A stretch of DNA of 64,000 nucleotides from Planktothrix agardhii NIES-204 (GTDB lineage: Bacteria > Cyanobacteriota > Cyanobacteriia > Cyanobacteriales > Microcoleaceae). Under the pieces are notes generated by a model. The model did not search any database, was not told the origin of the DNA, and saw only the letters and a program-made list of their open reading frames with translations. Both the position numbers and the translations under genes were made by a program. The DNA lies in assembly GCA_003609755.1 (NCBI GenBank), contig AP017991.1, forward strand, positions 3,241,501-3,305,500, written 5' to 3'. Below are positions 37,210-46,809 of the stretch, one piece after another; the first letter of the stretch is position 1, and every line of letters starts with the position of its first letter.

Positions 37210-38010
37210 TTAAGTCAATAACATATTTAAACTAATGAATAATAAAAATAAAGCAAAAGCCATCCGTAATTTTTCCCCTGAAATTAAATGGGAAAGTGAT
37301 GTCCCTAAAAAAGCTCCTAAAATTGTAAATGGGGCGATTAATAATAATGCTGGCCAGTAAATATATCCAATAAATCCAGGTAGAAAAGAATCACCATGGG
37401 AAGATAATAGAAAAGCCAGAGTTCCTAAAATAGAAATTGGTAAACTAAAGGATGAAGATGTTCCCACGACTTCATACATAGGTAATCCACAATAAATTAA
37501 AAAAGGAACACTAATTGCGCCACCTCCAACTCCTAGGAGTCCTGACTTAAAACCGATTCCCAACCCAACGGCGTTGATTATAGCTAATCTTGGTAAGGAT
37601 TCTGATTGTACTTGAGGTTTAAAATCTAACAATAGTTTAACAGAAATCAATAATAAAAATAATCCGAAAATAATTTTAAGTAAAGCACTAGATAAAGTAT
37701 GATCTAATAAAGCACCTAATAAAACACCTAATAAAATCCCCGGAATAATTTTCCAAAAAACTCCCCATTGCACATCTCCTTTAGAATGGTGTGCCACAAT
37801 CGAAGCAGTCGCCGTAAAAGTCATTATACTCATCGAAGTGGCGATCGCACTGTGCATCACGAAATCGGGCGGAAAGTCCATTAAATTAAAAATATAAAAT
37901 AACCCAGGGACAACTAACATTCCCCCACCAATACCGAGTAATCCGGCCGTTGTTCCCGCGGCTAGTCCCAATATTGCTAATAATACCCAAGGTAGAATCC
38001 CCATGATCAT
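37210..38010 (-). CDS. TauE/SafE family membrane permease
   Basis: About 266 residues from the preferred ATG 38010 (MIMGILPWVLLAILGLAAG). The frame is open to 38247, but those extra 79 residues are Cys/His-rich and non-hydrophobic and do not resemble the family, so I reject the longer start. About eight transmembrane helices; the duplicated signature appears as TTAGLLGIGGGMLVVPG and FKSGLLGVGGGAISVPF. Family members export sulfite or organosulfonates; the substrate here is unknown. Divergent from petH. Confidence 0.88.
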   Translation of the reverse strand: MIMGILPWVLLAILGLAAGTTAGLLGIGGGMLVVPGLFYIFNLMDFPPDFVMHSAIATSMSIMTFTATASIVAHHSKGDVQWGVFWKIIPGILLGVLLGALLDHTLSSALLKIIFGLFLLLISVKLLLDFKPQVQSESLPRLAIINAVGLGIGFKSGLLGVGGGAISVPFLIYCGLPMYEVVGTSSSFSLPISILGTLAFLLSSHGDSFLPGFIGYIYWPALLLIAPFTILGAFLGTSLSHLISGEKLRMAFALFLLFISLNMLLT

Positions 38011-38235
38011 CAAAAAATATCCAGTTTCAAGCAATAGGCCGAATGTATTGTGGCACAAATTTTCAAAGCACGCTTCTCCCAAACTGTGATTAATTCCGAT
38101 TAGCCGATGAACACTAAGCTGTAAAATAGTGCAAAGTGCAAATTGACAACAGTGACGGCCCTCAAGCCAGTTTGAGAGGGAAAAGTAATATTTAACTGTT
38201 TCTGTCCATCGCACGTTAAAAAAACTGGCAAGTGA

Positions 38236-39495
<1,260 letters not shown>

Positions 39496-39496
39496 A

Positions 39497-39545
39497 TCAG
39501 TTATCAGTTATCAGTTACCAGTTATCAGTTACCAGTTATCAGTTG
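39497..39545. repeat. Heptamer array tcagtta/ccagtta, 7 copies
   Basis: Seven contiguous heptamers beginning right after the petH stop. The unit is the reverse complement (with rotation) of the array at 39704-39801, so the two blocks form an inverted pair flanking about 158 bp. Confidence 0.9.
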
Positions 39546-39703
39546 CCAGGTTAATAATTTATTTAAGTTGAAAATCACCGATTATAAACTGGTTCTTAAC
39601 TGTTTTAAGTTAACTACAATAAGCAGTTAACTTAAAAATAGTTATTCAATGACAACTGTTAACTGACAAATCAAAATCAATTATTTACTATAATAACTAA
39701 TAA

Positions 39704-39801
39704 CTGATGACTGATGACTGATGACTGATGATTGATAACTGATAACTGATGACTGATAACTGATAACTGATGACTGATGACTGATGACTGATAACTGATG
39801 A
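39704..39801. repeat. Heptamer array ctgatga/ctgataa, 14 copies
   Basis: Fourteen contiguous 7-bp units, mixing ctgatga and ctgataa with one ttgataa. The last unit provides the first possible ATG (39798) of the downstream GDSL gene. The block between the two arrays (39546-39703) has no gene. Confidence 0.9.
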
Positions 39802-40766
39802 ATGATTATTTTATGATTCCAAAAACTGGCATTGCAATGTACCAAAAGCGACTTTTTGCTCTGCATAAAAGTCAAATTTATACTAATTTAGATGATGAAA
39901 TTGATCAGCCAAATTATCAAGATTGGCTGGATATATTAAATCAAGAATCTGATTTAATCCAAGATAAAATTGCCAAAAAATCTGATTCATCTCGTCTGAA
40001 TATTTTATTAGGAGATTCCCTAAGTATGTGGTTTCCTAATAGTTTATTACCATCGGAAGCATTATGGTTGAATCAAGGGATTTCAGGGGATACGACAAGC
40101 GGAATTTTAAAACGTCTGGATATTTTTGCTAAGAATAATCCTAATAATATTTATATTTTAGCTGGAATTAATGATTTAAAAAGGCAAGTTCCCGTTGTAG
40201 AGATATTAGAAAACCATCAAAAAATCTTAGATTATTTACAAAAAAATTATCCTGAAACTCAAATTTTAGTTCAATCTATTTTTCCGACTCAATTACCAAC
40301 AGAAACTCTAAAATTTTCGATTCCAAATTCTTTAATTAAAGAACTAAATCAAAAGTTAGCCCAACAAGTTAACGACCAAGGAAGCATCTATTTAGACTTT
40401 CATCAACGATTTACTAATACCCAAGGAAATATTCGCTCTGAATTAACAACCGATGGTTTACACCTGAGTCCAGAAGGTTACAAAGTTTGGCAATTTGCCC
40501 TCAAACAAACCGAGTCTCGCCTATCCAAAAATCGAGATCATAACTATCAAAAATGGTTACAAAAATCATCAGAACTTCCCTTAAATGGACAGTCCTACCG
40601 TTGGGTTTCCTATAAAGTTAAACCTGGAGATACCCTAGAAAAAATCACCCTAAAAACATTAGGACAACAGGATTTCGATTATTGCGATTTAATCTCCATC
40701 CGCAATAACCTAATATCAGAGGTTCTCCCTCCAGATCAGTCAATCGAAATCCCCCAACTTATCTAA
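39798..40766 (+). CDS. SGNH/GDSL hydrolase with C-terminal LysM-like segment
   Basis: 322 residues from ATG 39798; alternatives at 39813 and 39837 are attractive because 39798 is created by the upstream heptamer array. The GDSL blocks are ILLGDSLSMWF (Ser74), NQGISGDTTSG, LAGINDL (Asn125) and TDGLHLSPEGY (Asp219, His222), giving the Ser-Asp-His catalytic set. Residues about 260-322 (VSYKVKPGDTLEKITLKTLG) resemble a LysM-like peptidoglycan/chitin-binding motif. An esterase or lipase, perhaps acting at the cell wall. No signal peptide is visible from any start. Confidence 0.82.
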   Translation: MNDYFMIPKTGIAMYQKRLFALHKSQIYTNLDDEIDQPNYQDWLDILNQESDLIQDKIAKKSDSSRLNILLGDSLSMWFPNSLLPSEALWLNQGISGDTTSGILKRLDIFAKNNPNNIYILAGINDLKRQVPVVEILENHQKILDYLQKNYPETQILVQSIFPTQLPTETLKFSIPNSLIKELNQKLAQQVNDQGSIYLDFHQRFTNTQGNIRSELTTDGLHLSPEGYKVWQFALKQTESRLSKNRDHNYQKWLQKSSELPLNGQSYRWVSYKVKPGDTLEKITLKTLGQQDFDYCDLISIRNNLISEVLPPDQSIEIPQLI

Positions 40767-40786
40767 ACGCGGATATTCCAAACCGA

Positions 40787-40984
40787 CTAGAGAGTTTGGC
40801 GAGAAACAAATTTTTCCAAGTCCGCCTGAGTTTGTTGTAGCATTTGCTCACGAGAATCACGAGCTATCGTCAGGTTGGGAACTAAATTACGAGCTTGTAA
40901 CGTCATGTGCAGTTGTAAATCTGCCACATAGGCACTTACGCCTTGCTGATCAGAAACCGTTGAGTATCCCATCTCTAACTTCAC
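40787..40984 (-). CDS. Small hypothetical protein
   Basis: 65 residues from GTG 40984, with a GGGAG ribosome-binding site about 8 bp upstream. The peptide is amphipathic (VADLQLHMTLQARNLVPNL) and ends in a helical, glutamine-rich stretch. No family recognised. Good initiation signals and position in a gap between convergent neighbours support a real gene. Confidence 0.55.
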   Translation of the reverse strand: MKLEMGYSTVSDQQGVSAYVADLQLHMTLQARNLVPNLTIARDSREQMLQQTQADLEKFVSRQTL

Positions 40985-41385
40985 AGGTTTTTCTCCCTTT
41001 GCGCTTAACTGTGTTTTTTGGTCACTTGGTAGAAGGTATCACGTCTTTTGCCAGACTGTACGATCCCGCAACGAAGTTTAACGGTTTTGGGGATAATCTT
41101 TACAGTTCGTTACAGATCGAGGAAGATGGGAGGCAACTAAACGACTAACCGCTAATCATTGCAATATTGAGATTTGTTAACAAAGATGGCACTTATGGGT
41201 AAGCTCTGTAGTGTTAACAAAATTTCTATTAGAGGGAAATATTTCAGCAGATGACTCACTAACCTAGGGACAGGATGCACCAGACTGGGGTTAATTCGTA
41301 TTCTGTACTTTATAATACAGAATAAATGATACTTAACCTAGTTAAAACCCAAAATCAATTACCCACTTAAATTAGATTTTTAGAT
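40985..41385. other. Upstream region of the 1451-residue exoprotein
   Basis: No gene seen. A TATAAT hexamer at 41311-41316, about 70 bp before the exoprotein ATG, could be its -10 box; no good -35 box is at the usual spacing. Confidence 0.35.
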
Positions 41386-44300
41386 ATGGCACAACTTATT
41401 GGCACCGCGAGCGATGATTTCCTAGCTGGGACACCCGAACCCGATGAAATCTTAGGATTTGCTGGAAACGATACCCTGAATGGATTAGGCGAAAACGATA
41501 CTCTAAATGGAGGTCAGGATCAGGATTTACTGTCTGGGGGTAATGGGAATGATCTGATGTTTGGGGATCTGGGAAATGATACCCTCGAAGGAGAAGCAGG
41601 GAATGATATTGCCTATGGCAATAATGGGGATGATCAACTCAATGGCGGTGACGGTGACGACCTCCTTTATGGTGGACAGGGTAACGATACCCTATTTGAT
41701 AGTAGTGGAAATGATCAACTATTTGGAGATAGAGGAAACGACCTACTTTATAGCGGAAGCGGGAAAAATGAACTCACCGGAGGCGGAGGTTCCGATGTAT
41801 TTGTAATTGGTCGAGAACTGATAGATACTGAAGTTGATAGTATTACTGATTTTAGAGTTGGAGTCGATTTAATTGGATTAACTAAGGAATTAAAATTTGC
41901 TGATTTGCGGTTTGTTCAAGTGGGAAATGATACCGTAATTGAAGATAAGATCAGCAATCAAAAACTGATTATTATTCAGGAAACTCAAGCTACAACCATT
42001 AATAATCAAGCCAACTTTACCCAATCAATCGAAAGCCTTACACCCGTTATTGAGTTTACCAATAATAATTCCCTGGTAGTCAAAGAAGGCGAAACACCAG
42101 CCCTATTCGTCAACGTTCAACGAGCAGGTTCTCCCTTTAATACGGTAAGTGCCAAACTGGAACTACAACTCGATACCGCCACGGCTAGTGACGTTAGCGT
42201 AGAACCCATAGAAGTCATTTTCAAACCTTACGAAACTTTCAAAATTGTTCCCATTCCCATCACCGTTATTGATGATCGGGAAGCCGAACCGAATGAAATC
42301 TTTAAATTAACCCTAGCCAATCCCACGGGAGGAGCTACCCTAGGAGAATCTCAGGCAATTGTTATTACCCTACAAGACAATGATAGTAGTTCACCCGGAA
42401 CTGTCCCGCCCGTAGATTCAAAACCGCCGATCGTTTTTCCCATCGGGCCCTTTCCCTCCGCGATTAGTCTGTCGGTTGCTCCCTCTACTATTCTGGAAAA
42501 TAGCCAAGAAAACTTTGTTTATACCTTTACACGGGCGGGAGGTTCCCTCGACCTACCCATTAACGTTAACTTCACCGTTGGAGGAACAGCAAAACTAGGG
42601 GAAAACTATACCGTTATTGATAACGAAACCTTTACGAATACAGGGGGTAGCGTTTCCTTCCCAGCAAATAGTACCATCGCCACCCTCAAACTCGCCCCGA
42701 TCAACAACGATAAATTTGAAGAAGACCCCCTAACTATCGATATCACCTTAAGAGAATCCGGCTTTTTATACACCGCTAATCCTCAACAATCCACCGCCGT
42801 AGCCAGTATCCAGAGCGAAGATCTCCCGCCCAAACCCCCGGTTTATAACTTTAGTCAATCTAAATTTTCCATCTTTGAGGGTGATCCTGGCAATCCTGGG
42901 CAAGCTACTATTACGGTTAATCGTACTTTTGATACCAGTCAGCAATCAAGTGTCAAGATTCTCCTCACCCCCGCCGGACAGAATGGCGGAACACCTGGAG
43001 TTGATGTTGAACCCACGGAAATCGTCCTCCAATTTGCCCCCGGTCAGACCGAGAATACCTTCCAAATCCCGATCATTGGTGATGATGTTATTGAACCTTC
43101 AGAAATAATTATCCTCTCTTTTGCACCGGACGGTTTTCTACCCACCGGACAGGCTGGAACCCTTTATCCTACAACCAACTTAATTATTAATGACGACGAT
43201 GGCCCCACTACTTATGATTTCAAAGAACCCCTATTCAAAACCCTTGAAGGTAACTCAACTAATATTACCCAACTGGTAAAAATTGATCGTTCTGGGGATA
43301 TTAATGTCAACTCCTCCGTCTCAGTCAATGTCACTGGGGTGAATGCTATCCCCAATGTAGATTTTGTTCCCGGGCCGATCACCGTGAACTTCACCCCGGG
43401 ACAAATCACCCAAACCGTCCCGATCACTATTCTCGGCAACCTCACACCCAATCAAAACCGAACCCTGAATCTCTCCCTCAATCCCCCCCTAGGGGCTTTA
43501 GTGGGAAATATCCATCCCACCTCAGAGTTACTGGTGATTGATGATGATAATGTTCCGACCTACGACTTCACCACTAATACTTATCGGATTCGGGAAGGGA
43601 ATAATGATATTACCTACAGTGAAATTACTGTTGTTCGCTCAGGAAAGGTTGATATTGACTCATCGGTGACGGTGGACTTAAACCCCGCAGCCCAAAACGG
43701 AGCAACTTCAGGAGAAGACTTTACTCCATCTGAAATTCCCCTGGAATTTACATCCGGGGAAATTAGCAAAACGATACAAGTCACGATTATCGGAGATGAG
43801 GTATCCGAGTCCACTGAAACTGTCCTCCTCTCCTTTTCCAACTTTGACAATGATGGACAATCTGGAACCACAGTCCCGCAGGCGGCTCTAATCATTGAAG
43901 ATGATGATTCCCCACCAACCTATAACTTTACCCAGAATAACTACAGCTTAGATGAAGGAGACATCACGAACCTGTTTAATGAAGTTCAGGTGCTTCGCTC
44001 AGGAGATATTACTCAAACCTCTAGTGTGGATGTGGTATTTACCAGTGATACCGCGATCGCTAATACGGACTTTACACCAGGGCCACAAAGAATTCAATTT
44101 GCTATTAACCAAGACAAACAAATTGTCCCCCTTGGTATTATCGGGAACACCCTGGTGCAACCTGACCGCAGCTTTGGACTCTCCTTTGCCAATTTTGACA
44201 AAAATGGACTAGCTGGAGAAGACATCCCCACCAGTACCGTTACTATCAAGGACGACGATCAAGCCACTCTGAGTTTAACGACTGTAGAAGCAACTGCCAT

Positions 44301-45741
44301 CGAACCGCCAACCATAGCAGTCCCTAACGAACCGCCCCAAAACGGTGTTTATCGAATTAGTCGTGCCCCGGATACCTTCGGGGATCTAACGATTAACCTC
44401 ACCCTAGAACCCGATAAAATTAGCCCGGCAGATTATACCCTGAGCACCTCAACGGGTCAAACCGTAGCGGTCACAGGCAACTCCACCGCGACTCTGACCC
44501 TTCCCAACAATCAATCCAGTATTGATATTATCTTGACTCCGGTTAATGATGTCCAGGCTGAAGCCAATGAATCCTTAACGCTAGTCTTGGCGGATGGGAA
44601 CTATCAGATTGATCCCGAGGAAAATACGGCAAAAGTTACAATTCTGGCTAATGATACCGCCGTGACTCAACGGGGAGATACCACCAGCAACGCCCCAGAA
44701 GACTATGCAACCCTAGAAGGTTCCTTACGTCAGGCGATTCTCAACGCTGCAACTCTACCCGGGGAAGATACGATTACCTTTGCCCGGCAAGCAGCTTCTG
44801 GAGTGATTAATCTCGCCGGAGCCTTACCTGCTGTCAGTAGCGATGTGATTTTTGATGGGCCAGGAGCCGATAAGCTGACTATTCGTCGAGATACGGGGGG
44901 GGACTACAATGTTTTCACTGTTAATGGCGGGAATGTTACCTTTGAAGAATTGAAACTGAGCAATGGTTTCCCCGCCGGAACGATACCCAATACCAGTAGT
45001 ACCACCACAGGTAGTCGGGGCGGTGCGATTAATATTACGTCTTCTACCAGTAAGGTTAAGGTTCTCGATAGTTGGCTAGATGGAAACCAGGCGAATAATG
45101 GGGGGGCGATCGCCAACTCCGGCCAACTTACTGTTCAAAATAGTACCATCAGCAATAACATAGGTAGCAACGGTGGTGGAATTATTGTGATTGATGGTCA
45201 AGTCCAAATTATTAATAGCACAATTGCTAACAATACAGGTAATATCGGCGGCGGCGTGTTTAACTCCGTTGCGGACTTGACGATTACTAATAGTACAATT
45301 GCTTTCAATAATGCGAGCGGAAACAGTGGCGGAGTCAGAAATATTGGCGGGGTAGCCAATCTGAAAAACTCTATTATTGCTAGTAACACCTCCCCCCTTG
45401 ACCCCGATGTTGGAGCGTCCATTGAATTTGCCTTCAAGAGTGGCGGCAATAACCTAATTGGAAACGGAACTGGGGGAGAGGGTTTAGTCAATGGAGTGAA
45501 CAATGATGTTGTCGGCAGTGCGATCGCCCCAATCGATCCCTTACTCAGTCCCTTACAAAATAACGGCGGCACTACACCAACCTTGGCTCTAGCTAGTACC
45601 AGTCTTGCCATTAATAAGGGAAGTAATAGCTTTATTACCCCCTATACTGACCCTGGACAATTTGATCAACGGGGGGCAGGCTTTAACCGGATCATCAATA
45701 ACATTATTGATATCGGAGCCTTTGAGTCCCAAGTGTTTTAA
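41386..45741 (+). CDS. RTX/Calx-beta/beta-helix exoprotein with N-terminal RTX block
   Basis: 1451 residues. N-terminal RTX calcium-binding nonapeptides (about 15-140; GNDTLNG, GGNGNDLMFG) lead into a compact linker, then about seven Calx-beta domains (about 215-1080; repeating pattern TYDF..., NFTPGQ, EDDD). The C-terminal portion (about 1100-1451) is a right-handed beta-helix (VQNSTISNN, ITNSTIAFNN) ending in a block (NNGGTTPTLALASTSLAINKGS...IDIGAFES) typical of choice-of-anchor Q proteins. No signal peptide. Secreted or surface adhesin-like by inference; RTX at the N- rather than C-terminus is unusual for type I secretion substrates. Confidence 0.88.
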   Translation: MAQLIGTASDDFLAGTPEPDEILGFAGNDTLNGLGENDTLNGGQDQDLLSGGNGNDLMFGDLGNDTLEGEAGNDIAYGNNGDDQLNGGDGDDLLYGGQGNDTLFDSSGNDQLFGDRGNDLLYSGSGKNELTGGGGSDVFVIGRELIDTEVDSITDFRVGVDLIGLTKELKFADLRFVQVGNDTVIEDKISNQKLIIIQETQATTINNQANFTQSIESLTPVIEFTNNNSLVVKEGETPALFVNVQRAGSPFNTVSAKLELQLDTATASDVSVEPIEVIFKPYETFKIVPIPITVIDDREAEPNEIFKLTLANPTGGATLGESQAIVITLQDNDSSSPGTVPPVDSKPPIVFPIGPFPSAISLSVAPSTILENSQENFVYTFTRAGGSLDLPINVNFTVGGTAKLGENYTVIDNETFTNTGGSVSFPANSTIATLKLAPINNDKFEEDPLTIDITLRESGFLYTANPQQSTAVASIQSEDLPPKPPVYNFSQSKFSIFEGDPGNPGQATITVNRTFDTSQQSSVKILLTPAGQNGGTPGVDVEPTEIVLQFAPGQTENTFQIPIIGDDVIEPSEIIILSFAPDGFLPTGQAGTLYPTTNLIINDDDGPTTYDFKEPLFKTLEGNSTNITQLVKIDRSGDINVNSSVSVNVTGVNAIPNVDFVPGPITVNFTPGQITQTVPITILGNLTPNQNRTLNLSLNPPLGALVGNIHPTSELLVIDDDNVPTYDFTTNTYRIREGNNDITYSEITVVRSGKVDIDSSVTVDLNPAAQNGATSGEDFTPSEIPLEFTSGEISKTIQVTIIGDEVSESTETVLLSFSNFDNDGQSGTTVPQAALIIEDDDSPPTYNFTQNNYSLDEGDITNLFNEVQVLRSGDITQTSSVDVVFTSDTAIANTDFTPGPQRIQFAINQDKQIVPLGIIGNTLVQPDRSFGLSFANFDKNGLAGEDIPTSTVTIKDDDQATLSLTTVEATAIEPPTIAVPNEPPQNGVYRISRAPDTFGDLTINLTLEPDKISPADYTLSTSTGQTVAVTGNSTATLTLPNNQSSIDIILTPVNDVQAEANESLTLVLADGNYQIDPEENTAKVTILANDTAVTQRGDTTSNAPEDYATLEGSLRQAILNAATLPGEDTITFARQAASGVINLAGALPAVSSDVIFDGPGADKLTIRRDTGGDYNVFTVNGGNVTFEELKLSNGFPAGTIPNTSSTTTGSRGGAINITSSTSKVKVLDSWLDGNQANNGGAIANSGQLTVQNSTISNNIGSNGGGIIVIDGQVQIINSTIANNTGNIGGGVFNSVADLTITNSTIAFNNASGNSGGVRNIGGVANLKNSIIASNTSPLDPDVGASIEFAFKSGGNNLIGNGTGGEGLVNGVNNDVVGSAIAPIDPLLSPLQNNGGTTPTLALASTSLAINKGSNSFITPYTDPGQFDQRGAGFNRIINNIIDIGAFESQVF

Positions 45742-45755
45742 TCAGTTATTAGTTG

Positions 45756-45889
45756 TAGCAACCGCCAAGGCAGTTAGGACACCTGACGGATCTTAGAACC
45801 CAGACGGTGAAGTATTTCCCCCCTGTTCCCTGCCCCCAAGCCCCCCGTGCACGGGGGGTTTGGGGGGGCTGTTCCGGTGTTCCCTGCTA
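45756..45889 (+). mobile_element. Dispersed ~135-bp element, copy A
   Basis: Begins tagcaaccgccaaggcag, passes through gaacccagacggtgaagta, a ccccccgtgcacggggggtt palindrome and ends gttccggtgttccctgcta. The reverse complement of copy B (58586-58728) matches it along its whole length. Short tagca/tgcta ends and lack of ORFs suggest a non-autonomous element. It follows the exoprotein stop by 15 bp. Confidence 0.8.
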
Positions 45890-45918
45890 TATCAGTTTGA
45901 AAACTCATTGACTTCTGC

Positions 45919-46143
45919 TTAGGAGGGATCTCGGCGTTGAATAAATTCAAAGCCACCCTCCTTATTTTTGGGCAAGTATTTTCCTGTTGCTAATAGTTTT
46001 ACTTTTCTGACTTGTGCTAAGTTTTGAGGCGAGAAGCAAGGTTCAAGGGTTTCTGTCCTTAAATGGTGGGGATCTTGAGGGTGGGTACGATTAATCACCA
46101 TATTTTTCTTGATTTTGGAAATATTGGTAAATCTTAGCATCAT
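45919..46143 (-). CDS. Small hypothetical protein
   Basis: 74 residues from ATG 46143, or about 60 from the ATG of MVINRTHPQDPHH. The sequence is basic, with EPCFSPQNLAQVRKVKLLATGKYL and a terminal FIQRRDPS; composition looks protein-like rather than random. I do not recognise a family. Isolated between copy A of the dispersed element and a long gap. Confidence 0.35.
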   Translation of the reverse strand: MMLRFTNISKIKKNMVINRTHPQDPHHLRTETLEPCFSPQNLAQVRKVKLLATGKYLPKNKEGGFEFIQRRDPS

Positions 46144-46809
46144 TTTTTTGACATTGAGAACAATTTAAAGATTCAATTTAGATTCTCTGGGGTTACTCAT
46201 TTTGAGGCAAGATTCTAGTTTAATAAATTTTGATTTAGGTCAATTGTCTAATCCGATCTTTTGCCAAAATGTTGCTCAACTCTGTTGTCCAAAATTTTTC
46301 CTACCCTATAATTTAGGACGGTCAATGTCGTTCACTTTTAACCTAGAAGCACCTATCTGATTACAAACGATTATTCCCAAAATCATCCCAAGTTCTCATT
46401 TTCACCCTAAGACTGTTCTCCCTGCTAGACTTAAAATTGGTCTAGGTAGGGTCTTCGCAGATCAAAAGCGGATTCGGTGTCAACTTGGTTTTCAGCAGTA
46501 GAGGGGGGGGAAACCCAAAATTGCAAAAAATAACTCATAAAACCGAGAATGTATGATAAAATCAAAAATTAGAGGTTTTTAGTTTCTTGGACTAATTGCT
46601 CAAGCTAGAACTGAGCGATTTTTGAAGGGGTGGAGCCGACTCTGATGTATAACTGAAAATTGTTATAGCTGGGTTGTACCTTCACCGAAGATCAGATGGG
46701 ATTGATCCTTGATTCTGAATAGAAATCAATAGAAATTAACACCTATTGACAGAATTAGAATTGAGCATCAATATTGAATTCACAGTTGATTTATTAGGTT
46801 AAATTTGAT
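46144..46809. other. Long intergenic region upstream of the STAND ATPase
   Basis: 666 bp without a supportable gene or RNA. It contains a G8 run at about 46502-46509. It presumably holds the promoter of the HTH-NB-ARC-TPR gene, but no convincing -35/-10 pair is visible. Confidence 0.4.

Noticed and set aside
39497-39801. CRISPR array or coding ORF on the minus strand (39681-39875)
   Set aside because: Units are contiguous heptamers without spacers; the ORF exists only because a 7-bp repeat reads as a repeating heptapeptide.
45774-45956. 60-residue minus-strand ORF in copy A, and its counterpart at 58528-58710 in copy B
   Set aside because: Their shared C-termini come from the dispersed DNA element, not from a conserved gene.
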